The notes beneath the pieces are model-generated. The model was not told where the DNA came from. It did not search any database and was given only the letters and a program-made list of their open reading frames with translations. Positions 34,519 through 43,189 of a DNA stretch of 64,000 bases are shown in pieces. Made by a program: the position numbers and the translations under genes. The first letter of the stretch is position 1; the number at the start of each line of letters is the position of its first letter. Source of the stretch: Halomonas alkalisoli (GTDB taxonomy: Bacteria > Pseudomonadota > Gammaproteobacteria > Pseudomonadales > Halomonadaceae); the NCBI RefSeq assembly GCF_021412585.1, contig NZ_JAKCMI010000016.1, positions 62,001-126,000 on the forward strand. The letters run 5' to 3'.

Positions 34519-35418
34519 ATGTTAACGGTCTGGGCAATACTGATTGATGGTTTCATCTATGCCTCATGGCTCTTCCTGGTGGCGGCAGGCCTGACCGTCA
34601 TCTATGGCGTCATGAGGATTCTGAACATGGCCCACGGCAGCCTCTATGCCCTGGGCGCCTATGCAGCGGCTTCGGCCATCGGCTGGTACTACGCCGGGGG
34701 CGGCAGCCAGCTATGGATGGCCTTCGCCATTCTGGCCAGCTGCGCCCTGCTCATCGGCGCCATCAGTGGATTGCTGATCGAGCGGGGCATCCTGCGGCTG
34801 ATGTACGGCCGCGACGAGATACTCATGCTGATCGTCACCTTCGCGATCCTGCTGATACTCGAAGATGTGATGAAGCTGCTGTGGGGCACGACCCCCTATT
34901 TCGCCTGGCAGCCCTACGCCGCCATGGGGCGAGTGGAGATCGACGTCCTGACGGTCTCCGGCTACGACATCATGGTGCTGTGCCTTTCCGCCGTCATCGG
35001 CCTTGGCCTGTGGTTCTGGCTGGAGCGCACCAACACCGGCAAGATCCTGCGCTCCATCATCCATGACCGGGAAGTCTCGGAAGCCATGGGCGTCAACGTG
35101 CGCCGCATGTTCACCATCACCTTCATGATCGGCGCCACCCTCGGCGCGGTCGCCGGTGGTATCACCGCGCCGATCATCTCCGTGGTGCCGGGTATCGGTA
35201 TCGAGGTGATCGTGCTGGCCTTCGCGGTGGTGGTCACCGGCGGACTCGGCAGCATTACCGGTGCGGCGGCGGGTGCCATCATCGTCGGGCTGGCACGGGC
35301 CACCTCGATCCACACCATGCCCCAGTTCGAGCTGTTCATCATCTACGCCGTCATGGCCGGGGTCCTGATCTTTCGGCCCAACGGCCTGTTCGGCCAGGCA
35401 ATCGCGAGGAAAATCTGA
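34519..35418 (+). CDS. ABC transporter permease, LivH type
   Basis: A 299-residue inner-membrane permease with about eight helices and the LivH signature GLTVIYGVMRILNMAHGSLYALGAY at residues ~26-50. The cytoplasmic coupling stretch DREVSEAMGVNVRRMF and late GLGSITGAAAGAIIVGL are typical of the family. AGGAG lies upstream of the ATG. Its stop overlaps the next start by one base. Confidence 0.93.
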   Translation: MLTVWAILIDGFIYASWLFLVAAGLTVIYGVMRILNMAHGSLYALGAYAAASAIGWYYAGGGSQLWMAFAILASCALLIGAISGLLIERGILRLMYGRDEILMLIVTFAILLILEDVMKLLWGTTPYFAWQPYAAMGRVEIDVLTVSGYDIMVLCLSAVIGLGLWFWLERTNTGKILRSIIHDREVSEAMGVNVRRMFTITFMIGATLGAVAGGITAPIISVVPGIGIEVIVLAFAVVVTGGLGSITGAAAGAIIVGLARATSIHTMPQFELFIIYAVMAGVLIFRPNGLFGQAIARKI

Positions 35419-36350
35419 TGAGTCTCCAGAAATCCGAAGCCCTGATGATTGCCGCCGCCGTGGCCATTGGCCTGGCCGGCTTGATGAGCCCGAACTGGCT
35501 GGTCTTCACCACCACGCTGGCAGTCGCCAAGGCGCTGGTGGTACTGGGTGTGGTCATGCTGATGCGCTCCGGGCTGGTCTCTTTCGGCCAGGGGCTGTTC
35601 TTCTGTATCGGCGGCTATGCGGTAGGCATGGGGGGGCGCTTCTGGGGCATTCAGGACGCCCTGCTGCTGATTCTCCTGGGCGTACTGGCCTCGACCGCGC
35701 TGGCGATGATTCTCGGTCTCCTGCTGACCCGCTACCGGGAGATATTCTTCGCCATGCTGACCATGGCGTTCTCGATGATCCTGTTCGGCGTACTGGTCAA
35801 GAGCCACAACCTGGGCAGCACCGACGGCTTCAGCGTGGTGCAGTGGTCCCTGCTCGGCTGGGTGCCGCAGTCCGGCATGGGCGTGTTCTGGCTCGCGCTG
35901 GTCCTCGGCTTGCTGGTCGCGCTGTTTCTCAATCGCTTCTTCCAGTCCAGCATCGGCCTGGCCTGCGAGGCCATCCGCGAGAACGAGGTCCGCGTCGAAT
36001 ACATGGGCATCTCACGCCGCCAGGTGCTCTACATCAACTACGTACTGGCCGCGGCCATCGGTGCCATAGGCGGTTCGCTGACGGCACTGGCTGCCGGCCA
36101 CGTCGATCCCGAAATGGCCTACTGGACGATTTCCGGTGAATTCGTCTTCATCGCGCTGCTGGGCGGTACCGGCCATGTGGCAGCGGCCTTCATCGCCGCC
36201 ATGCTCTTCGCCCTGGTGCGCACCTACGCGGTGGAGTTCATGCCCCACACCTGGCAAATGATCCTGGGCATCGTGCTGCTGCTGATCATCCTGTTCCTGC
36301 CCAAGGGGATCTGGAGCCTGTTCACCCGCCACAGGAGAACCGCCCCATGA
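35418..36350 (+). CDS. ABC transporter permease, LivM type
   Basis: A 310-residue permease with about nine helices and the LivM pattern RSGLVSFGQGLFFCIGGYAVGM, then CEAIRENEVRVEYMGISRRQV, the coupling region. It is the second half of the membrane channel. A basic C-terminal tail (FTRHRRTAP) overlaps the start of the ATPase by four bases. Confidence 0.93.
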   Translation: MSLQKSEALMIAAAVAIGLAGLMSPNWLVFTTTLAVAKALVVLGVVMLMRSGLVSFGQGLFFCIGGYAVGMGGRFWGIQDALLLILLGVLASTALAMILGLLLTRYREIFFAMLTMAFSMILFGVLVKSHNLGSTDGFSVVQWSLLGWVPQSGMGVFWLALVLGLLVALFLNRFFQSSIGLACEAIRENEVRVEYMGISRRQVLYINYVLAAAIGAIGGSLTALAAGHVDPEMAYWTISGEFVFIALLGGTGHVAAAFIAAMLFALVRTYAVEFMPHTWQMILGIVLLLIILFLPKGIWSLFTRHRRTAP

Positions 36351-37129
36351 CCGAGATTCTCAAGACACAAGGGCTCTCCCGCTACTTCGGCGCGGTGACG
36401 GCCGCAGAAGATATCAACGTGACCATTACCCAGGGCGAGATTGTCGGCGTGATCGGTGCCAACGGCGCCGGCAAGACCACCTTCATCAACATGGTCACCG
36501 GCTACCTGCCGCCCTCGGAAGGCAGCATCTTCTTCAATGGCCGGCCGATCAAGGGCCTGGGGCCGCGCAAGCTGATGCGCGAGGGCCTGGCTCGCTCCTT
36601 CCAGATTCCCCAGCTCTTTCTCGAACTCCCCGTGATCGACAACCTGGCCATCGCACTGTCGGCCGCCCAGAACGACCACCTGCAAATGCTGCGGCCGGTC
36701 CGCACCGCCGAGCGGCTTGCCGCAGCGGACGACATCCTCGAGCAGATGGGCATCACCCGGTATCGCGATGAGATGGTCACCGCCATGCCCCAAGGGGCCC
36801 GCAAGTTGCTCGACATCGCCATTGCCATGCTCGGTAACCCCAGGATGCTGCTGCTGGATGAGCCCACCAGCGGGGTCAGCATGGAGGAGAAACATGCGCT
36901 GATGGATACGGTGATGGAAATCGTCAAGCGGCGCAGCCTGACGGTGCTCTTCGTCGAGCACGACATGGAGATCGTACAGAAATACGTCACCCGGGTGATG
37001 GCCTTCGCCAGCGGCGTGGTGATCAAGGATGGTCCGGTCGAGGAGGTGCTGGCCGACGAACAGGTACAGACGCTCGTCACCGGCAAGCGGCGCCACACCC
37101 GCACGGCAACCGAACAGGGAGACGTCTGA
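36347..37129 (+). CDS. ABC transporter ATPase, LivG type
   Basis: A 260-residue ATPase with Walker A IGANGAGKTTFI, Walker B MLLLDEPTSGVSMEE, and the LivG insertion with ARSFQIPQLFLELPVIDNL. The signature region reads AMPQGARKLLDIAIAML, so the usual LSGGQ is replaced by PQGAR, a known variant in LivG-type ATPases. The four-base overlap with the permease gene indicates coupling. Confidence 0.92.
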   Translation: MTEILKTQGLSRYFGAVTAAEDINVTITQGEIVGVIGANGAGKTTFINMVTGYLPPSEGSIFFNGRPIKGLGPRKLMREGLARSFQIPQLFLELPVIDNLAIALSAAQNDHLQMLRPVRTAERLAAADDILEQMGITRYRDEMVTAMPQGARKLLDIAIAMLGNPRMLLLDEPTSGVSMEEKHALMDTVMEIVKRRSLTVLFVEHDMEIVQKYVTRVMAFASGVVIKDGPVEEVLADEQVQTLVTGKRRHTRTATEQGDV

Positions 37130-37130
37130 C

Positions 37131-37820
37131 ATGAGCCTGGAGATCGCCAACCTCAATGTCTCGATCGATCGCATCGCCATTCTGCGAGATATCAACCTGA
37201 CCATTCCCACCGGGCAGATGGCCGGCCTGATCGGTCACAACGGTGCCGGCAAGACGACCCTGATCCGCGCCATCATGGGCCTGCTGCCGGCAACATCCGG
37301 CTCCATCCGCTTCAAGGGAGAGGAACTGACTCAATTGGCTCCCCATCGGCGCGCCAAGCTGCAGATCAGCTACATGCCCGAGGACCGCCGGCTCATCCCC
37401 GAGCTGACGGTGACCGAAAACCTGCTGATGCCGGCATGGGCCAATCACATCCGCGACGGCGAGAAACGGCTGGCATGGGTCTATTCGCTGATGCCGGAAA
37501 TCGCCGACTTCGGTGAGCGCAAGGCGCTACAGCTCTCCGGCGGCCAGCAAAAGCTGGTGGCCCTGGGCCGCGCACTGATTCCCGGCCGTGAACTGATCCT
37601 GCTCGATGAGCCCTTCGAAGGCGTGGCGCCGGTACTGGCACAGCGACTTACCTCTGTCATCGGCGACCTGCGCGGCGAAGGCCTGACGGTGCTGATCGCG
37701 GAGTCCGACGACAGCCATTCCGCCGGCCTGGTCGACCAGACCTGGCGCATCGAGCGGGGTGCCGTCGCCTTTGGACGCAAGGCGTCCGCCGCCTCTGCGA
37801 GCCACCAACACTCTGTCTGA
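37131..37820 (+). CDS. ABC transporter ATPase, LivF type
   Basis: A 229-residue ATPase with Walker A IGHNGAGKTTLI, YMPEDRRLIPELTVTENLL, signature LSGGQQKLVALGRAL and Walker B LILLDEPFEGVAP. It pairs with the LivG-type subunit. The ATG at 37131, one base after the previous stop codon, is used; an upstream in-frame extension lies inside the LivG gene. The C-terminal ~15 residues are a serine/alanine tail. Confidence 0.93.
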   Translation: MSLEIANLNVSIDRIAILRDINLTIPTGQMAGLIGHNGAGKTTLIRAIMGLLPATSGSIRFKGEELTQLAPHRRAKLQISYMPEDRRLIPELTVTENLLMPAWANHIRDGEKRLAWVYSLMPEIADFGERKALQLSGGQQKLVALGRALIPGRELILLDEPFEGVAPVLAQRLTSVIGDLRGEGLTVLIAESDDSHSAGLVDQTWRIERGAVAFGRKASAASASHQHSV

Positions 37821-37861
37821 GCACAAGAACACCTCAGCCTGACAACAACAAGGAGTCAGCC

Positions 37862-38992
37862 ATGAAAATACGTGCTGCGGTACTGCAGGCCACCGGCGCC
37901 AAGCGCCCCTATCAGGGCAACCAGCCGCTGGTGATCGAAGAGCTGGAACTGGACCCGCCCGGCGACAACGAAGTCCTGGTGCAGATCAAGGCCGCCGGAC
38001 TGTGTCATTCCGACCTCTCGGTCATCGACGGCAACCGACCGCGCCCTGTACCCATGGTGCTGGGCCACGAGGCCGCCGGCATCGTCAAGGCCGTGGGTAA
38101 CGGGGTACACGACCTGCAGGTCGGCGATCACGTGGTGACCGTCTTCGTGCCCAGCTGCGGTCATTGCTCGCCCTGCGCCGAAGGGCGCCCCGCCCTTTGC
38201 GAGCCGGCGGCAAAGACCAATAATGCCGGCACCCTGGCCAGCGGCGAGCGCCGCCTGCACCGGGCGGACGGTACCGATGTCCATCACCATATCGGCGTTT
38301 CCGCCTTTGCCGACCACGCGGTGCTGTCCCGCCACTCCCTGGTCAAGGTCGACCCCGACCTGCCCCTGCATCACGCCGCGCTGTTCGGCTGTGCGGTGCT
38401 GACCGGGGTCGGTGCGGCGATCAACTCGGCCGAGATCAAGGCCGGCCACACGGTCGCCGTCGTCGGCCTCGGGGGCGTCGGGCTCAATAGCGTGCTCGGC
38501 GCGCTGGTGGCGGGCGCCTCCGAAGTGATCGCCATCGATCTCGATGAGGACAAGCTGGCGCTGGCCAGGGAACTGGGCGCCACCCATGCCTTCAACAGCG
38601 GCGAAGAGGGCTGCGTCGACAAGATCAAGGCGTTGACCAACGGTGGCGTCGACTGTGCCATCGAGATGGCCGGCTCCGAGAAAGCCCTCGAGTTCGCCTA
38701 TCAGGTCACGCGCCGGGGCGGCATTACGGTGACCGGCGGCCTGCCACACCCCGACAAGAAGGTTGCCATTCAGCAAGTCAGCCTGGTGGCGGAAGAGCGC
38801 ACCCTGAAGGGCAGCTATGTCGGTAGCTGCGTGCCGGTCCGCGATGTCGCCCGCTACATTGCCCTGTTCCGTCAGGGCAGACTCCCTGTGGATAAGTTAC
38901 TTAGCGACACCCTGACCCTGGACCAGATCAACGACGGCTTCGAGAAGCTGGCGGCAGGCAAGGCGGTACGGCAGATCATACTGTTCGATTGA
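37862..38992 (+). CDS. Zinc-dependent alcohol dehydrogenase
   Basis: A 376-residue medium-chain NAD(P)-dependent dehydrogenase. Catalytic zinc ligands are visible at GLCHSD and GHEAAGIV, with the later HxxC-type residue in ALFGCAVLTG. The structural zinc cluster is CGHCSPCAEGRPALC and the Rossmann motif VVGLGGVGLN. An aspartate in AIDLDEDK follows the beta-alpha-beta, so NAD is the likelier cofactor. It follows the transporter by 41 bases with AAGGAG and an AACAACAA leader, so it probably oxidises the imported compound. The substrate is not predicted. Confidence 0.92.
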   Translation: MKIRAAVLQATGAKRPYQGNQPLVIEELELDPPGDNEVLVQIKAAGLCHSDLSVIDGNRPRPVPMVLGHEAAGIVKAVGNGVHDLQVGDHVVTVFVPSCGHCSPCAEGRPALCEPAAKTNNAGTLASGERRLHRADGTDVHHHIGVSAFADHAVLSRHSLVKVDPDLPLHHAALFGCAVLTGVGAAINSAEIKAGHTVAVVGLGGVGLNSVLGALVAGASEVIAIDLDEDKLALARELGATHAFNSGEEGCVDKIKALTNGGVDCAIEMAGSEKALEFAYQVTRRGGITVTGGLPHPDKKVAIQQVSLVAEERTLKGSYVGSCVPVRDVARYIALFRQGRLPVDKLLSDTLTLDQINDGFEKLAAGKAVRQIILFD

Positions 38993-39080
38993 TCCACTGC
39001 GTCCAGCCGGTGGCCGCGCCGCTCAAGATGATGCAGGGCTCCGGCTCTCCGATGAACCCAGTCGCCATCAAGTGAAGTCA

Positions 39081-39116
39081 AACGAAAACCGGGCCTTGGC
39101 AGGCCCGGTTTTCGTT
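39081..39116. terminator. Bidirectional terminator after the ADH gene
   Basis: AACGAAAACCGGGCCT and AGGCCCGGTTTTCGTT form a 16-bp perfect stem with a TGGC loop, followed by TT. It serves the ADH gene and the convergent glutathione transferase gene. Confidence 0.85.
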
Positions 39117-39146
39117 TTATCGTTTCCCTACTGTACGACTGCGCCT

Positions 39147-39776
39147 TCACTCTGACTCGGCCACCGGCTTCTCGCGCTCGATGGCCCTGGCCAGCGCCGG
39201 GCGCGACATGCAGCGCTGCCGGTAGTTGTTGAGCCCTTCCGGCAGGCGGTGCTTGAACGCCACGCCCCAGCTCAGGGTGTGGGCCAGCAGCACGTCCGCC
39301 ACGCTGAACCGATCCCCGACCAGCCAGCCCTCCCCGTCGAAGCGACGCTGCACCGCCGCCAGCGCCCGCTGGAACTCCCAGGCCGCGGTAGGCAGTACCG
39401 CCGGCACCCGCTGCTCCTGCGGCAGGGCGAACTTGTGCTTGGCCTGGGTCCATAGCGGCTGCTCCAGTTCGCTGACCACGAAGCTCATCCACTGGTCGAC
39501 CCGGGCCCGCCCCTCGATTGAGGCCGGCAGCAGGCCATCCGGCTCGCCATTACGCTCGGCCAGGTAGCGACAGATTGCCGTGGACTCGAACAGCGTCAGC
39601 TCGCCCTCCTCCAGCACCGGCACCTTGCCGTCGGGATGCCGTGCCAGGTGCGCCTCGCCCTGCCCCTCGCCCGCCACCATATCGACATGGCGGTAGTCAT
39701 ACTCGACCCCCAGTTCTTCAAGCACCCAGACCGCCCGTAGCGAACGGGAATTGGGGAAGCCATACAGCGTGATCAT
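39147..39776 (-). CDS. Glutathione S-transferase family protein
   Basis: A 209-residue GST. The thioredoxin-like domain starts LYGFPNSRSLRAVWVLEELG and continues with HPDGKVPVLEEGELTLFESTAICRYLAE (the glutathione-binding ESxAI motif). The helical domain has WLVGDRFSVADVLLAHTL. Family function is conjugation or reduction of electrophiles. The ATG at 39776 is chosen for the AAGGAG eight bases upstream; upstream residues do not fit. Confidence 0.93.
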   Translation of the reverse strand: MITLYGFPNSRSLRAVWVLEELGVEYDYRHVDMVAGEGQGEAHLARHPDGKVPVLEEGELTLFESTAICRYLAERNGEPDGLLPASIEGRARVDQWMSFVVSELEQPLWTQAKHKFALPQEQRVPAVLPTAAWEFQRALAAVQRRFDGEGWLVGDRFSVADVLLAHTLSWGVAFKHRLPEGLNNYRQRCMSRPALARAIEREKPVAESE

Positions 39777-39854
39777 CAACAAACTCCTTTTCTGGTAAGA
39801 GGCCGACAGCATGACGCTAACAGCGTAGCCGACGCCGGGGAACTGTACGACTGG

Positions 39855-40697
39855 CTAGGCCCGACAACGCAGCCGCTCCAGCCGTGCATAGAGATATTCG
39901 GTGAAGAAGCCGTGCATCAGGAAACGCTGGCCCAGGTTCCAGGGGCCGACCAGATAGTGGGGATACTTGTTGTAGGCCATCTCCGCCAGGCTCGGGTCGC
40001 CGATCAGTTGGCCAATGCGGATGGCGATCGACTGGTCGAGGTTGAAGCCGTTGATGGCGTCGCGATACTCCTCGCGGGTCAGCAGCAGGCAGAACAGGCA
40101 CATGAACAGGGCATGGGCGCTTTCGAAGTCCAGCACCTGGGTGCGCCGTCGCGGCAGTTCGAAGGCGTCATCCTCCAGGGGGCGCCAGTGCGTCCAGTCG
40201 ATGGCCTCCGGCGCCAGCGGTGCCGGGCGCTGCTGCCAGTGGCCCATCTCCTCGATCACCCGGAACAGCTCCTGGTCGTGCTTGACGAAGCTGGCATCGA
40301 GCATGTCGCCGATACGCCGGGGGTAGAGCCCCAGGGGCTCGACCGTCACCTCCGGGCTGTTGTCGATGAGGAAGTTGAGGATATTGGACTCGGTGGCGAA
40401 GTGGCGCAGGATCAGCTGGTTGGCGCTGGGGCTGACGAAGTGGGTGCAGAACCAGCAGATCAGCCGCTGCAGCAGGCCATGGGCGCGAAACTGGGGCAGC
40501 GGCAGGCGCTTCACGAACCAGATCAGATGCAGCAGCATCGCCAGCAGGAACTGCAGCAGCGGGCGCAGCGACCAGCGCGTCGGGCTCTCGATGTCGTTCA
40601 GCCATAGCCGCACCGCCTCGGGCTGAATCGGCAGGGAGTCGTCGAACTCCAGCGCGCGAAGAAAGGGGCTGCGTGGCCTGTGCCGGGCATCAGCCAT
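39855..40697 (-). CDS. Uncharacterised protein (DUF6999-like) of the KAS III/diiron operon
   Basis: A 280-residue protein I cannot assign with certainty. It has one strongly hydrophobic stretch (LLQFLLAMLLHLIWFVK, near 47-63), then a largely helical protein with several His residues (NLILRHFATESN, MGHWQQR, HYLVGPW). No cofactor motif is clear. It may be a helical, membrane-associated enzyme or partner of the diiron enzyme. Its start overlaps the stop of the diiron oxidase gene by eight bases, so it belongs to the same transcript and is the last gene. Confidence 0.75.
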   Translation of the reverse strand: MADARHRPRSPFLRALEFDDSLPIQPEAVRLWLNDIESPTRWSLRPLLQFLLAMLLHLIWFVKRLPLPQFRAHGLLQRLICWFCTHFVSPSANQLILRHFATESNILNFLIDNSPEVTVEPLGLYPRRIGDMLDASFVKHDQELFRVIEEMGHWQQRPAPLAPEAIDWTHWRPLEDDAFELPRRRTQVLDFESAHALFMCLFCLLLTREEYRDAINGFNLDQSIAIRIGQLIGDPSLAEMAYNKYPHYLVGPWNLGQRFLMHGFFTEYLYARLERLRCRA

Positions 40698-41373
40698 GGT
40701 CGACCTCCTCCAGCTGCAGGGCGTAGAGCCGCGCCACCACCCGCGCGGTGCGCAGGATCGACTGCTGGTCTTCCGGCGTGCGACACACCCGGTCGATCAG
40801 CGAGTAGAGCTTGTCCAGGTGGGCGTCGTCGTTCTCGCCGTGATAGCGCATGAAGCGGGTGTAACGGCCATCGCCATCGGTGGCCTCGTCGATCCGCCGG
40901 GCCCAGTCGCCGGCCATCTTCTGCCCCAGCCCTTCGATGATCCACATGGCACCGATCAGGTCGACGGGGTTGGGCTGGCTGGCGCGGTACATCATGAAGG
41001 CGTGCAGCGCTTCGCTGCCGGCATTGCGCTGCGCTTCGCGAATCTCGCCCGGCTCGCCACCCGCCGCCACGAAATCCGCCTCCAGCATCTCGTAGTCGCG
41101 GTGTTCCTCCTTGGCATGGCCGATCACCTCCGAGCGCACGTCGGCGTAGTCCCGCTCGAAGCTCGAGGCGCCCCGGGTGATCCAGCGCGCCCCTTCGATC
41201 ACCTGCTGGCGCAGATGCAGCAGCAGATTGCGATAGTCCTCCCGGGTAAACCTGCCGCGCTCCAGGCGCTGAATGACCGGCACCCGGCCCAGCTGGCGCT
41301 CGAAATCGAACCAGACGCGCATCAGTCCCTGCAGGCACTCCTGGCCCAGTTGGGTAGTGACCTTGCTTTCCAT
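40690..41373 (-). CDS. Heme-oxygenase-like diiron oxidase/oxygenase family protein
   Basis: A 227-residue all-helical protein of the iron-containing redox (HDO) family, which includes UndA, CADD and BesC. The full set of six metal ligands of that fold can be placed: E60 (VIEGARW), H91 (KEEHRDY), E147 (WIIEGLG) and the H-x3-D-x2-H triad H178-D182-H185 (YHGENDDAH). HDO enzymes activate O2 at an assembling diiron site and cleave or oxidise C-C or C-N bonds. The KAS III next door suggests an acyl or beta-keto substrate. GGAGGAATAG precedes the ATG. It lies two bases after the KAS III stop. Confidence 0.85.
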   Translation of the reverse strand: MESKVTTQLGQECLQGLMRVWFDFERQLGRVPVIQRLERGRFTREDYRNLLLHLRQQVIEGARWITRGASSFERDYADVRSEVIGHAKEEHRDYEMLEADFVAAGGEPGEIREAQRNAGSEALHAFMMYRASQPNPVDLIGAMWIIEGLGQKMAGDWARRIDEATDGDGRYTRFMRYHGENDDAHLDKLYSLIDRVCRTPEDQQSILRTARVVARLYALQLEEVDHG

Positions 41374-41375
41374 GG

Positions 41376-42479
41376 CTATTCCTCCACGACCGTCAGTTGC
41401 ATGTAGACGTTATTGAAGCGACCGCTTTCCGGCACCATGCAGAGGATGGTGTCGCCGGTCTCGTAGGCCTGGGTACGGCGGAATTCGTCGAGCATGATGA
41501 ACAGCGAGGCGCAGCCGGTGTTTCCCCGGGTATAGAGGTTCGTGTACCACTTCTCTTCGGCAATGGCCGCGCCGGCCTGGGTCAACATGTCGAATATCCT
41601 GCCGCGGAAATAGTGCGACGAGTAATGGCAGAGCACGTGATCGACTCGCTCGACCTCTACCCGCTTTTCGTCGATCAAGCGCAGCAGCCCATCCACCCCA
41701 AGCTTGACGATGTTGTCGAGCAACCGAACGTCCTGGCGAATCAGCAGGGCACCGGCGGCCTCCGCCTCGGCATAGGTGGCAAAGTCCTGCCAGTTTCTCT
41801 CATCGCCGCCGGGCGAGCGCCCGACGCTCATGCACACCGGATAGGCATCGGCATGGGAAATGCCACGAATCCAGTCGATGCGAAAGCAGCGCCGTCGCGG
41901 CGCGTTTTCCAGCAGCAGCGCCCCGGCGCCGTCCGAGAGCATCCAGCGCAGGAACTCGGCATTGAAATCGACCTGCTGCGCGACCGCCTCGTAACGGCTG
42001 GCCTTGAACAGCCGTGACGCCAGCTCGCTGGCGATCACCAGGGCATTGCCGTGCTCCCCGGCCTTCAAGCCGGTGTAGGCAGCCTTGAGCGCCATCATGC
42101 TGCTGGAGCAGATACCGTGGCTGCTGTGCAGCTCCACGCCGGCCACGCCCAGCTCCGCCTGAACCATGCTGCCGAACCCCGGCAGCACGAGATCGCCCTG
42201 GCTGGTGGCCACGCTGAGCATGTCGAGCCGCGCCTTGCTCAGGTAGCTCTGGTCGAGGCAGGCCTGCCCCGCCCGGGCGGCCATCTCGCCGTTGCTGATC
42301 AGGGTGTTGTGGTCGGCGTCGATGGCATAGTGCCGCTGGAGGATGCCGTTGGACTGCAGGATACGGCGCTTCAGGCGACTCGGCTTGCCATGCACCATGC
42401 CGAGAACCGCCTCGATCCGCTCGTTGTCCACGGGCTCGCCCGGCAGGTAGTGGCCGGTGCTGGTGATATAGACACTCAT
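41376..42479 (-). CDS. Beta-ketoacyl-ACP synthase III-like condensing enzyme
   Basis: A 367-residue thiolase-fold protein with the KAS III catalytic triad Cys124 (HSSHGICSSSMMAL), His285 (DHVLCHYSSHYF) and Asn320 (LYTRGNTGCASLF). The Cys/His/Asn set marks KAS III or a related decarboxylative condensing enzyme, not KAS I/II. N-terminal ITSTGHYLPGEPVDNERIE is family-like. The neighbours are a His-rich membrane protein and a diiron enzyme rather than fab genes, so it is more likely a specialised lipid or secondary-metabolite enzyme. The ATG at 42479 overlaps the stop of the upstream gene by four bases. Confidence 0.9.
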   Translation of the reverse strand: MSVYITSTGHYLPGEPVDNERIEAVLGMVHGKPSRLKRRILQSNGILQRHYAIDADHNTLISNGEMAARAGQACLDQSYLSKARLDMLSVATSQGDLVLPGFGSMVQAELGVAGVELHSSHGICSSSMMALKAAYTGLKAGEHGNALVIASELASRLFKASRYEAVAQQVDFNAEFLRWMLSDGAGALLLENAPRRRCFRIDWIRGISHADAYPVCMSVGRSPGGDERNWQDFATYAEAEAAGALLIRQDVRLLDNIVKLGVDGLLRLIDEKRVEVERVDHVLCHYSSHYFRGRIFDMLTQAGAAIAEEKWYTNLYTRGNTGCASLFIMLDEFRRTQAYETGDTILCMVPESGRFNNVYMQLTVVEE

Positions 42480-43045
42480 GCGGGCTCTCCCCTGTTCTTC
42501 AGGTAGTGGCGCAGGCAACGCAGGTTCTCTTCCATGTAGGGCGCAATGCACAGCAGCCCCATGAAAGTCAGGTAATAGGGCAGGTAGCGCTCCCCGCCGT
42601 GGGGTACATCCACTCGAACCAGCTGCATCTGGCCCTGCCAGTTGAAGGAGATCAGATCCAGCATGACCGGCCAGTTGATCACCAGGATCATCGCCAGCAT
42701 GTAGAGCGGCAGGCTGCCCAGATAGGTGTGGGCATGCATTTCCCAGATACTGATATGCCGTCGCGGCGCGGCGAAGTGAACGTCCCAGTGGGCTACCGCT
42801 TCATGCAGCACCCAGGCCAGAAGGCAGATCAGCAGGACCAGGACATTGATGCGATAAAGCAGGCAGATGAGGATGGGAATGCCCACCTGAATGCCCATGA
42901 CCGAGTGCATCAGGCTTTCCTTCAGCCCGGAAGTTTCCTGGATGCGCGTGGCCCGATGACAGCACCAGTCGACGAAGCCGGCAATGCCCCATAGCGGCAG
43001 GAAAACGTAGAGCAGGACATGGATCAGCAGCGTGTGGGTATCCAT
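42476..43045 (-). CDS. Membrane protein with a His/Glu cluster (putative metal site), start of the KAS III operon
   Basis: A 189-residue inner-membrane protein with about five helices. Charged metal-binding residues sit on loops and helix ends: D26-x3-H30, E43/H47, H81-E82-x3-H86-x3-H90, H97 and E102/H104/H106 (WEMHAHTYLG). This density is similar to membrane diiron desaturases or hydroxylases but does not follow their exact His boxes. I do not recognise the family. It is the first gene of the four-gene operon; the divergent acyltransferase lies 144 bp away. Confidence 0.75.
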   Translation of the reverse strand: MDTHTLLIHVLLYVFLPLWGIAGFVDWCCHRATRIQETSGLKESLMHSVMGIQVGIPILICLLYRINVLVLLICLLAWVLHEAVAHWDVHFAAPRRHISIWEMHAHTYLGSLPLYMLAMILVINWPVMLDLISFNWQGQMQLVRVDVPHGGERYLPYYLTFMGLLCIAPYMEENLRCLRHYLKNRGEPA

Positions 43046-43189
43046 GGCAATTCCTCTGTTTCAGCGTCTTTCACGACACTCTTGCAAGGCGCTGGCGTTT
43101 CGTGGAAGATGTTAGGAAACACTGTTCGATAACCATATTAACCAAGTGCCCTGTATTTGCAAGGGCCAATCGAATGGAAACCAAATGTC

